A stretch of DNA of 43,824 bases, from NCBI GenBank assembly GCA_001873065.1, contig MNYM01000001.1, positions 1-43,824 of the forward strand, written 5' to 3'. The notes beneath the pieces are model-generated. The model was given only the letters and a program-made list of their open reading frames with translations. It searched no databases and was not told the origin of the DNA. This document shows positions 8,057-14,958 of this stretch, piece by piece (within the stretch, counting starts at the first letter, position 1; each line of letters starts with the position of its first letter). The stretch is from Flavobacteriaceae bacterium CG2_30_31_66 (lineage in GTDB: Bacteria; Bacteroidota; Bacteroidia; Flavobacteriales; Flavobacteriaceae). A program made the position numbers and the translations under genes.

Positions 8057-8935
8057 TTAATTTTTACAAGAATTATTTGCTACTCTTAATGCTAATTCAC
8101 TAGCTATAGTAGTAGTTGTACCATCTTTGAAAGTAACATCAACCGGAAAAATTAGGGTTCCTCTCTCTTTGATTGTTGGATTTGCTTTGTGCCATTCTCT
8201 CAACAATTTAAAGTCTTCTCTCACATTTACAGTTATTACATTTGCATCTGGCATTGTAAAACTTACAGGTAAAACCAATTCAACACATTTTCTTTCGTCT
8301 CTATTTTTACGGCAAGAATCTTTTAAAACCAACAATTCTTCTTGATTTAAAATAGTTTGTGTAGTTCCGTCTTTCAAAGTAATATTAATTGGAAATACGA
8401 ATGTTGGTCTGGTTTTTACAGTTGGATTGGCTTGATACCATTCTTTGATTAAAACCCAATCTTCTTTGCTTGTCAGCGTGATAGAAGAATTATCAGGCAT
8501 AATAAAATCAATTGGGAAAACGAAATTGAAGCATTCTCTTCTTCTGGCATTTCTGTGCTCATCTTTGTCATTTAATTGTTTTCCGCTTAATGAAAAGTAA
8601 ACATTACTTTTTAATTCAGATTTTGATACATTGTCTGTGATTAATGCAACTTTATACCCAAAACCTTGGGCTAATTGAACGCTTTCTACAAAACTATCAG
8701 CCAAATCTCCGTTAAAAGCGGTATTGGTTGCAGTTGGCAAACTAGTTACGCTTACTGTTGTTTTCGATGAACTTTCAATTTGTTCAATTAATGCTGTGTC
8801 ATCAGCTGCTAATTCATCAATTGTTGCTTCGTTAGAGCAAGACATAAATAGGACAACTGATAAAAAAACACCAGCGATTGTTAGCGATTTTACACTTGTT
8901 TTAAAAAAGCTTTTGTTGGAAATGATTGTTTTCAT
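8057..8935 (-). CDS. Lipoprotein built of four FPI/D half-repeats, function unknown
   Basis: A 292-aa lipoprotein with an unusually long signal and lipobox Cys33 (LFMSC). Residues 34-130 are acidic then mixed. From 135 on, four related segments of about 38-41 residues follow, each starting with F/L-x-F/L-P-I/V and containing an acidic-turn motif (MPD or KDGTT) and a helix. Segments 1 and 3 end in an EWxxANPT helix, while 2 and 4 contain KDGTT and end at a Cys. The two double units (135-208 and 217-290) are each bracketed by cysteines (135/208, 217/290), so two disulfide-closed modules are plausible. I recognise no family. It is the first gene after the sigma/anti-sigma pair and a likely target or sensor of that system. 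Confidence 0.82.
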   Translation of the reverse strand: MKTIISNKSFFKTSVKSLTIAGVFLSVVLFMSCSNEATIDELAADDTALIEQIESSSKTTVSVTSLPTATNTAFNGDLADSFVESVQLAQGFGYKVALITDNVSKSELKSNVYFSLSGKQLNDKDEHRNARRRECFNFVFPIDFIMPDNSSITLTSKEDWVLIKEWYQANPTVKTRPTFVFPINITLKDGTTQTILNQEELLVLKDSCRKNRDERKCVELVLPVSFTMPDANVITVNVREDFKLLREWHKANPTIKERGTLIFPVDVTFKDGTTTTIASELALRVANNSCKN

Positions 8936-9005
8936 AATGTTAAATATTAAGTTTTTATTGTTTCTTTTTATTTAGAACTGTGTTTTGAAAAATAGTTTGA
9001 AAAAA

Positions 9006-9545
9006 TTATAAAATAATTGATTCAATAATACTTTTATTAGTATAATTATCTATTAATGAGTCTTCTACAAACAAAGAATTTAAAAATAAATTATCCATTT
9101 TTTGTTCAGAAAGTTCCGCTTTCAGCACAATTTCATTCATTAAAGTAATGTTTGAAAACGATTCTATGTCGTTTTCATCAACTAATAATGAATTAATGAG
9201 AATATCATCTGAAAAAGTGAGCAACTCAAAATCTACTGTTTTTTCTTCTTGAGAAAAATGGGTATTTTGAAACCAAATTGTCAATCCTAAAAACAAAATC
9301 AATGAAGCAGCAACAGCAAATTTAAATTGAGGTTGCAACCAAAAAATGGTTTTTCTTTCGGGAATAATTTTAGATTCAAGTTGTTTTTCTGATTGGATTT
9401 TCTCTAAAATAGACAATTTGGAAGCTACAAAATATCCTTCAGGAATTTGGGTTCCCAAATATTTTGAATGACGCTTGGAAATATCTTCAAAAGACGAATC
9501 TTCTAAAAATTTTTGCTTGCCTTTATGTTTGTTATATTGTTCCAT
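9006..9545 (-). CDS. Probable anti-sigma factor, single-pass membrane protein
   Basis: A 179-aa protein with a charged N-terminal region of about 70 residues, one transmembrane helix (about 75-93, FAVAASLILFLGLTIWF) and an acidic periplasmic C-terminal region of about 80 residues. No zinc-binding anti-sigma motif is visible, and I rely on position: it directly follows the ECF sigma gene (38-bp gap), where the membrane-bound anti-sigma partner is normally encoded. The periplasmic part has a repeated pattern of LLVDENDIESF and LFVEDSLIDNY. Function is inferred from context and topology. Confidence 0.72.
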   Translation of the reverse strand: MEQYNKHKGKQKFLEDSSFEDISKRHSKYLGTQIPEGYFVASKLSILEKIQSEKQLESKIIPERKTIFWLQPQFKFAVAASLILFLGLTIWFQNTHFSQEEKTVDFELLTFSDDILINSLLVDENDIESFSNITLMNEIVLKAELSEQKMDNLFLNSLFVEDSLIDNYTNKSIIESIIL

Positions 9546-9583
9546 ATAAAAAGTAAGACCTTAGTTTTTTAAAATAGTTTGTT

Positions 9584-10123
9584 TTATAAAAATATTTTTT
9601 CTTCAATAATTTTTACGGCTGTATAATACGCTGATTTTAAAGTACTTTCAGATACATTTATCAATTCTGAAATCTCTTTAAAACTCAATTCATCAAAATA
9701 TTTCATCTGAAAAACGCGTTTTTGTTTTTCTGAAAAACCTTCAACAATTTTGTGCAATTTCAATTGAATTTCGTCTCCGTTGAAATAAGCATCTTCAGAC
9801 AAAATTTGTACTTTTTCTTCGATAAACTCCTCAGAAATCTCATACCCTTTTTTGTTATTTTTCTCTAAATAACGAATGGATTCGTTGTAAGCAATTCTGA
9901 ACATCCAAGTATGTAAACTGCTTTTTTCTTGAAAATTTTGGATGTTTTTATAGACTCTTATAAAAGTATTTTGCAGCACATCATCTGCATTTTCATGAGT
10001 AATTACAATTTTTCTGATATGCCAATACAATCGCATTTGATAGGCATCAAGCAGTTCATTAAAAGCGCGATCTTTTAATGCAGGATTGCGCAACTTGCTC
10101 AGAAGTTCAGTTTCTTTACTCAA
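9584..10123 (-). CDS. ECF-type RNA polymerase sigma factor
   Basis: A 179-aa sigma-70 family protein of ECF type. Region 2 spans about residues 18-90, with YWHIRKIVITHENADDVLQ, FIRVYKNIQNF and LHTWMFRIAYNESIRYL. Region 4 spans about 125-175, with EGFSEKQKRVFQMKYF and the helix-turn-helix SFKEISELINVSESTLKSAY. Regions 1 and 3 are absent. It heads a minus-strand cluster with a probable anti-sigma factor, lipoprotein, LTxxQ protein and barrel, which suggests an envelope-stress regulon. The start is a TTG at 10123; no ATG lies upstream before the stop at 10156-10154. Confidence 0.92.
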   Translation of the reverse strand: MSKETELLSKLRNPALKDRAFNELLDAYQMRLYWHIRKIVITHENADDVLQNTFIRVYKNIQNFQEKSSLHTWMFRIAYNESIRYLEKNNKKGYEISEEFIEEKVQILSEDAYFNGDEIQLKLHKIVEGFSEKQKRVFQMKYFDELSFKEISELINVSESTLKSAYYTAVKIIEEKIFL

Positions 10124-10320
10124 GTAAATGTTGATTAATCTGTTCTTTTGACCCTAAAAAATTGAAAAAGTTTGATGTTATCAGAAAATTTGATGAATAT
10201 ATAAAAAACCTATCAATTTTACGAATAAAAATATCATAAAACCCTTTGAATTTATTTTTCAAAAACAGGTTATGATTCGTATTTTTACATCAAGTTTTAC
10301 AATTTTTAGATTCTAATTTT
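10124..10320. other. Divergent intergenic region, ECF sigma / yaaA
   Basis: AT-rich spacer with divergent transcription. On the plus strand TATTTTTA near 10280 is one base short of the -7 consensus and could serve yaaA. No clear operator or hairpin seen. Confidence 0.3.
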
Positions 10321-11079
10321 ATGAAAATAATCATATCTCCCGCAAAATCATTGGATTTTGAAAGCAAAGTTCCAACGAGTTTATATACACAGCCTCGTTT
10401 TTTAGAGCAATCCACAAAACTGAATCAATTATTAAAAAAACTTTCTAAGAAAAAATTATCGGATTTAATGTCGATTTCTGACGATTTGGCACTATTAAAT
10501 TATGAAAGAAATCAAACTTGGCAAACACCATTTACGCCAGAAAATTCAAAACAAGCTATTTATGCTTTTACAGGCGAAGTATTTAGAGGCATTGATATCA
10601 ATTCGTTACCGATAAAAAAATTACCATTATTACAAGAAAACTTGAGGATTTTATCAGGATTGTATGGAATCTTAAAACCTTTAGATTTGATGCAAGCTTA
10701 TCGTTTGGAAATGGGCACAAAATTACCTGTTGGAAACAAAGAAAATCTCTATAAATTCTGGGGAGATTCCATCGCAGATGCCTTAAATGAAGAACTTTCT
10801 GAAAATGAATTATTGATCAATTTAGCAAGTGCTGAATACTTTAAAGCGATAAATCAAAAGATTTTAAAAGTGCCCTTAATTACGCCTGTTTTCAAAGATT
10901 TTAAAAATGGGCAATATAAAACAATCATGACTTTCGCTAAAAAAGCCCGTGGTTTAATGGTGCGTTATATCATCGACAATAACGTAAAAACGGTTGATGA
11001 ATTGAAACTTTTTGATGTAGAAAATTATCGTTTTGATGAAAATATGTCTTCAAATAATGAATTGGTTTTTACCCGCTAA
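10321..11079 (+). CDS. yaaA: YaaA-family peroxide stress protein (DUF328/UPF0246)
   Basis: A 252-aa cytosolic protein. MKIIISPAKSLDFESKVP at the N terminus, PFTPENSKQAIYAFTGEVFRG in the middle, RILSGLYGILKPLDLMQAYR, and the C-terminal MTFAKKARGLMVRYI are hallmark stretches of the YaaA family. In E. coli YaaA lowers free iron during hydrogen peroxide stress and binds DNA; the role here is taken from the family. It faces the sigma gene across about 200 bp and converges with blh, the two stops overlapping by 4 bp. Confidence 0.95.
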   Translation: MKIIISPAKSLDFESKVPTSLYTQPRFLEQSTKLNQLLKKLSKKKLSDLMSISDDLALLNYERNQTWQTPFTPENSKQAIYAFTGEVFRGIDINSLPIKKLPLLQENLRILSGLYGILKPLDLMQAYRLEMGTKLPVGNKENLYKFWGDSIADALNEELSENELLINLASAEYFKAINQKILKVPLITPVFKDFKNGQYKTIMTFAKKARGLMVRYIIDNNVKTVDELKLFDVENYRFDENMSSNNELVFTR

Positions 11080-11960
11080 TTTTTCATGCGATACATCACC
11101 CAAATGTGAGGTGCAGTCACTGAGAGTAAAATGACAAAAACGATGGTTGATAAGCGTGTAACTTCGGGAATGAATTGATACAAAACAAATAATCCAACAA
11201 CACTTATCGCCCAGAAAAAAAACGCTTTTCTCATATAAAGTAAAATACTATTCTTTGTAATATCACCAGAAATAAAAAGAATTTGATGAATGATAGAAGG
11301 AATAGAATGCCAAAAAATAAAATAAATAGCAAAACTTAATATTAAGGAAGACGCTTTAAAAACCAAAAAAAGTAGTCCTAAAAAAAATATTTCTTTGGCT
11401 AATATAGTTCCTTCAATTTCCTTTCTCCAAAATAAAAAAGCGTTCATTAATAAAAATAATATTAGAGAAATGATGAGTGTGTTTTGAACCAAAACCTCTG
11501 AAAAGGAAGCTTTGGTAAGTTCTATCATGATTGAATTTACTTCAAAAAGTGCTTCATAAAAAAGCATTGAAAAAATCAATAATCCATAAACAATAAAATA
11601 AATAGTATCGAAAATGGTATTTATGTTCATTTTTTCACTCAAATGCTCTTCACCAAAATGATAGGAACTGATAAAAATAAACAATAAAACTGCAAAAAAA
11701 GGACTCAAAGCATAGCTTATCCCAGAGAAAAAAACAATACCTAGATAAATTAATAGATTTTTTACGAATTTACTTTTGTTTACTTGTTTTAATGAAATAA
11801 TCAACAAATCATTCGCTCCATGCATGATTCCTATAGAAATGATGAGTATGAATGCAATTGAATCTTCTAAGGGATTACCAAACTGAATGCTAAACCAAAA
11901 TAAGAAAGCAGTAGAGAAAATCTTAAAATTTTGATAATTTTTAATAATGTTATTTTTCAT
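11076..11960 (-). CDS. blh: Brp/Blh-family beta-carotene 15,15'-dioxygenase
   Basis: A 294-aa integral membrane enzyme with about eight hydrophobic helices. It cleaves beta-carotene into two retinal molecules, the chromophore for the proteorhodopsin encoded next door. Conserved iron-ligand histidines are visible: His47 in GIMHGANDLL, His101 and His106 in YHFGEEHL, and His218 and His225 in FIFWHSIPSIIHQ. The last residues HIWVMYRMKN also fit the family. It is divergent from the proteorhodopsin gene with 89 bp between the starts, and its stop overlaps that of yaaA by 4 bp. A TATTTTTG box ends four bases before the ATG, so the transcript may be nearly leaderless. Confidence 0.94.
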   Translation of the reverse strand: MKNNIIKNYQNFKIFSTAFLFWFSIQFGNPLEDSIAFILIISIGIMHGANDLLIISLKQVNKSKFVKNLLIYLGIVFFSGISYALSPFFAVLLFIFISSYHFGEEHLSEKMNINTIFDTIYFIVYGLLIFSMLFYEALFEVNSIMIELTKASFSEVLVQNTLIISLILFLLMNAFLFWRKEIEGTILAKEIFFLGLLFLVFKASSLILSFAIYFIFWHSIPSIIHQILFISGDITKNSILLYMRKAFFFWAISVVGLFVLYQFIPEVTRLSTIVFVILLSVTAPHIWVMYRMKN

Positions 11961-11964
11961 TAAA

Positions 11965-11972
11965 CAAAAATA
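11965..11972 (-). promoter_or_regulatory. Candidate -7 box for blh
   Basis: TATTTTTG on the minus strand matches TAnnTTTG and lies 4 bp before the blh ATG. No -33 TTG is visible at 18-20 bp, so the call rests on the box alone. Confidence 0.35.
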
Positions 11973-11988
11973 TAAAATTTAATTGTAA

Positions 11989-12018
11989 TTTTGTTGAAGT
12001 GTTTATTTAATACTTTAA
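11989..12018 (+). promoter_or_regulatory. Candidate proteorhodopsin promoter
   Basis: TTTTG at 11989-11993 and TACTTTAA at 12011-12018 are separated by 17 bp and resemble the -33 TTTG and -7 TAnnTTTG elements, with a mismatch at the last box position. The leader to the ATG at 12050 would be about 27 bases. Confidence 0.35.
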
Positions 12019-12049
12019 ACAATTTATTACTAACTTAATTTTATACACA

Positions 12050-12802
12050 ATGTTTTTATTTACAAATTTTTTAGCAGTTGCAAAAATGGCAACCGATGAT
12101 TATGTAGGCTTTACATTCTTTGTAGGAAGTATGGCAATGATGGCAGCATCAGCATTTTTCTTTTTATCTCTGAACCAGTTTGACACTAAGTGGCGAACAT
12201 CTGTATTAATTTCAGGTTTGATTACTTTTATCGCAGCTGTTCACTATTTCTACATGAGAGATTATTATTCATCATTTAATGAATCTCCTACTTTTTTCAG
12301 ATATGTTGATTGGACTTTAACTGTACCATTAATGTGTGTGGAGTTTTTCTTGATCTTAAGAGCCGCAGGTGCTAAAGTAGGCTTGATGTGGAAGTTAATT
12401 TTCTGGTCTGTAGTGATGTTAGTTACAGGTTACTTTGGTGAAGTTGTTGCACTTGGTAATCCTACTGCTCAATGGGTTTGGGGTCTTGTTTCAGGAATTG
12501 CATATTTTATTATTGTTTACATCATTTGGTTTGGAGAAGCTAAAAAACTCGCAGTTGCTGCAGGTGGCGCAATTTTAAAAGCTCACAACATTTTATGTTG
12601 GTTTGTTTTAGTAGGCTGGGCTATTTATCCAGTAGGATACATTTTAGGAACTGAAGGTGGTTTATTTGGAATGCAATTAGTTTCTGATCCTAAAGCAGCA
12701 CAGGAATCAATGGATGTAGTTTATAACATTGGTGATGCTATCAACAAAATAGGATTTGGTTTGGTAATTTACAATTTAGCCATTCAGAGTTCAAAAAAGT
12801 AA
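12050..12802 (+). CDS. Green-absorbing proteorhodopsin, light-driven proton pump
   Basis: A 250-aa seven-helix retinal protein. The proton-pump residues are all present: His65 (AAVHYFYMRD), proton acceptor Asp87 and donor Glu98 in RYVDWTLTVPLMCVEFF, Asp229, and the retinal-binding Lys233 in DAINKIGFG. Met95 occupies the spectral-tuning position (105 in the reference protein); Leu or Met there gives green absorption, Gln gives blue. It is therefore predicted to be a green-light H+ pump, not a Na+ pump (which would carry NDQ) or a Cl- pump. Its chromophore is made by the divergent blh. A strong hairpin terminator follows at 12827. The first 12 residues are poorly conserved, and a start at Met13 is possible. 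Confidence 0.97.
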   Translation: MFLFTNFLAVAKMATDDYVGFTFFVGSMAMMAASAFFFLSLNQFDTKWRTSVLISGLITFIAAVHYFYMRDYYSSFNESPTFFRYVDWTLTVPLMCVEFFLILRAAGAKVGLMWKLIFWSVVMLVTGYFGEVVALGNPTAQWVWGLVSGIAYFIIVYIIWFGEAKKLAVAAGGAILKAHNILCWFVLVGWAIYPVGYILGTEGGLFGMQLVSDPKAAQESMDVVYNIGDAINKIGFGLVIYNLAIQSSKK

Positions 12803-12826
12803 TTAATTTTACATTTTAAAAATATG

Positions 12827-12862
12827 AATCTCAAGGTTTTAAAAGCCTTGAGATTTTTTTTT
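12827..12862 (+). terminator. Rho-independent terminator after proteorhodopsin
   Basis: A perfect 10-bp stem (AATCTCAAGG with CCTTGAGATT, extendable by T-A pairs in the loop) is followed by a run of eight T, ending at the stop codon of the convergent sdaA gene. Confidence 0.85.
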
Positions 12863-14285
12863 AACAATCAGCCAAACGAACTGTAACTGCAAGTCCGCCT
12901 TCAGAAGTTTCTTTGTAATTTTTATTCATGTCTTTAGCAGTTTCCCACATCGTGTCAATTACTTTATCTAAACTCACCAAACACTCTTTAGGATTTGTTT
13001 CCAAAGCAATTTCTGCTGCATGAATTGCTTTGATAGCGCCCATTGAATTTCGCTCAATGCAAGGCACTTGCACCAAACCTCCAATTGGATCACAAGTCAT
13101 TCCCAAATGATGTTCCATGGCAATTTCTGCAGCAGACAAACATTGTGCAACTGTTCCTCCCAACATTTCCGTTAAAGCAGCTGCAGCCATTGCAGAAGAA
13201 ACTCCAATCTCAGCTTGACAACCACCCATTGCAGCAGAAATTGTAGCGTTTTTCTTAAAAATACTTCCAATTTCGCCAGCTGTTAACAAGAATCTTTTTA
13301 CATGACTAAAATCCGCATCGTGATTTTCTATGACCATATAATACATCAAAACTGCTGGAATAACCCCAGCACTTCCATTCGTTGGTGCAGTTACAACCCT
13401 TCCCAAAGATGCATTTACTTCATTTACGGAAAGCGCCAAACAACTTACCCATTTTAAAATTTCTCTAAATTTCACTTCTGAACTTCTGATAGCTGTAATC
13501 CATTCCTCAGGATTTGTATATGAAGTGTCTTTTATCAATTTTTGATGCGTATCAAAAGCACGTCGTTTTACGTTCAATCCTCCAGGAAGTGTCCCAAAAG
13601 TATGGCATCCTAAATACATAGACTCTAACATCGTATCCCAAATTCTACGTAATTGATGATCAATTTCTTCATATGACCGAAGTTCAAGTTCGTTTTTAAA
13701 TACAATTTCAGAAATTAATAAGTTTTCTTTTTCACAATATTCTTCCAATTGAATAGCTCTATTGATTGGAAACGGAAAGTTTTTTTTACTGATTTCAATC
13801 TCATCTTCCAAAGAATTATTTTCTTGAACAATAAATCCTCCTCCAATAGAAAAATAAGTTTCTGAAGAAATTTCCTTATCCTCACAAAACCCTTTAAAAG
13901 TCATTCCGTTCGCATGAAAAGGCAAAAATTCTCTGTTAAATTTGATAGAGCTTCTCGGGAAAGGAATGATTTTACCACCTTTACAATATATTTCCTCTTG
14001 AATATTGATTCTCTCTACAATAATAAAAATATCTTCAATAGGAATGTATTCGGGGTCAGCTTCGCTCAAACCCAACAAAATAGCCAAATCAGTTGCATGA
14101 CCTTTTCCAGTTAAAGATAAAGAACCATATAAATCAACCTGAATTCGGTCTAATTTCTTAAATAATTGTTCCGATTTTAATTTTTGAATCCATTGTTGTG
14201 CAGCTCTCCAAGGGCCAAGTGTATGAGAACTTGAAGGACCAACACCAATTTTGAGCATCTCAAAAACACTAATAAATTGTGACAT
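12861..14285 (-). CDS. sdaA: L-serine ammonia-lyase (iron-sulfur type, single chain)
   Basis: A 474-aa single-chain L-serine dehydratase that deaminates serine to pyruvate and ammonia with a [4Fe-4S] cluster. KIGVGPSSSHTLGPWRAAQ opens the beta domain. The alpha domain holds APTNGSAGVIPAVLMYY, GGCQAEIGVSSAMAAAAL and MTCDPIGGLVQVPCIERN, which contain the cluster cysteines. It converges with proteorhodopsin, whose terminator ends at the sdaA stop. A bidirectional hairpin at 14320 separates it from the DUF2853 gene upstream. Confidence 0.96.
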   Translation of the reverse strand: MSQFISVFEMLKIGVGPSSSHTLGPWRAAQQWIQKLKSEQLFKKLDRIQVDLYGSLSLTGKGHATDLAILLGLSEADPEYIPIEDIFIIVERINIQEEIYCKGGKIIPFPRSSIKFNREFLPFHANGMTFKGFCEDKEISSETYFSIGGGFIVQENNSLEDEIEISKKNFPFPINRAIQLEEYCEKENLLISEIVFKNELELRSYEEIDHQLRRIWDTMLESMYLGCHTFGTLPGGLNVKRRAFDTHQKLIKDTSYTNPEEWITAIRSSEVKFREILKWVSCLALSVNEVNASLGRVVTAPTNGSAGVIPAVLMYYMVIENHDADFSHVKRFLLTAGEIGSIFKKNATISAAMGGCQAEIGVSSAMAAAALTEMLGGTVAQCLSAAEIAMEHHLGMTCDPIGGLVQVPCIERNSMGAIKAIHAAEIALETNPKECLVSLDKVIDTMWETAKDMNKNYKETSEGGLAVTVRLADC

Positions 14286-14319
14286 TCGTAAAAATTATAA
14301 ATTTGAATGCTGTAAATGT

Positions 14320-14350
14320 AAAAAATCCAACTCAATGAGCTGGATTTTTA
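14320..14350 (-). terminator. Hairpin terminator between DUF2853 gene and sdaA
   Basis: AAAATCCA-CTC pairs with GAG-TGGATTTT around a short loop with one internal mismatch. There are T runs on both strands. It would end the DUF2853 transcript before sdaA. Confidence 0.65.
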
Positions 14351-14374
14351 TCAAATTAAAAATATGTTTTTCTA

Positions 14375-14716
14375 TTACAATCCATATACAGACGCTTTGT
14401 CGAATTTCTCAACAAGCAAATAATAGACAACAGCTCTGTATTTTTTTCTTTCAGATTTTCCAATAGCCTCCATGACTTCATTTATTTTTTCATCTAAGTC
14501 AGGAGAATCAGCCAAGCCTAATTTTTTTATTAAAAAATTATTTTTTATTGTTTCTAGCTCTTTAGCATCTGATCCTGAAACAGTTTCTGCATCTATTTTA
14601 TAAATAGATGGACCTAATCCTTTTGTCACAGCAGCTAATAATTCAGCATTTGAATCAAGATTCTTTTTATCCATAAACTGCTTGTACAAAGCTACTTTTT
14701 CGTCGAATTTACTCAT
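14375..14716 (-). CDS. DUF2853 family protein
   Basis: A 113-aa soluble, helical protein with strong resemblance to the DUF2853 family: SKFDEKVALYKQFMDKK at the N terminus, LLAAVTKGLGPSIYKIDAET, and KYRAVVYYLLVEKF at the C terminus. No catalytic residues are apparent and the function is unknown. A -7 box at 14768-14775 and a terminator at 14320-14350 make it look like a single-gene unit, divergent from dnaK. Confidence 0.85.
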   Translation of the reverse strand: MSKFDEKVALYKQFMDKKNLDSNAELLAAVTKGLGPSIYKIDAETVSGSDAKELETIKNNFLIKKLGLADSPDLDEKINEVMEAIGKSERKKYRAVVYYLLVEKFDKASVYGL

Positions 14717-14767
14717 GATTATTTATGTTTAATTAATTATTTTTCAATTAAAATGCTTTGATATTAA

Positions 14768-14775
14768 CAAATATA
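14768..14775 (-). promoter_or_regulatory. Candidate -7 box for the DUF2853 gene
   Basis: TATATTTG on the minus strand matches TAnnTTTG and would give a leader of about 48 bases. No clear -33 element. Confidence 0.4.
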
Positions 14776-14830
14776 AGAAAAATTACACTGTTTTTAACTA
14801 TTAAAAAATCGAATTAAAAAAATTTATTTA

Positions 14831-14874
14831 TGTCAATATGTCATATTATCTATAAAAAAAACATAAAACTGTCA
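14831..14874 (+). promoter_or_regulatory. Three TGTCA motifs upstream of dnaK
   Basis: TGTCA occurs at 14831-14835, 14839-14843 and 14870-14874, all in the same orientation. The first two are part of an ATGTCA-AT-ATGTCA direct repeat. They lie just upstream of the sigma-54-like promoter and could be activator-binding sites. Inference only. Confidence 0.35.
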
Positions 14875-14894
14875 TTTTTAAACCAAAAAAGTGG

Positions 14895-14911
14895 TTGGCA
14901 TACAGTTTGCC
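14895..14911 (+). promoter_or_regulatory. Sigma-54-type (-24/-12) promoter of dnaK
   Basis: TTGGCATACAGTTTGCC matches the RpoN consensus TGGCAC-N5-TTGC, with GG and GC exactly 12 bp apart as required. The dnaK ATG is at 14959, giving a leader of about 36 bases. No TAnnTTTG box was found between it and dnaK. Confidence 0.6.
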
Positions 14912-14958
14912 TATAAGGTAATGTAAAATTGAGTTAAAAATTAAATATTAATAAAGTT

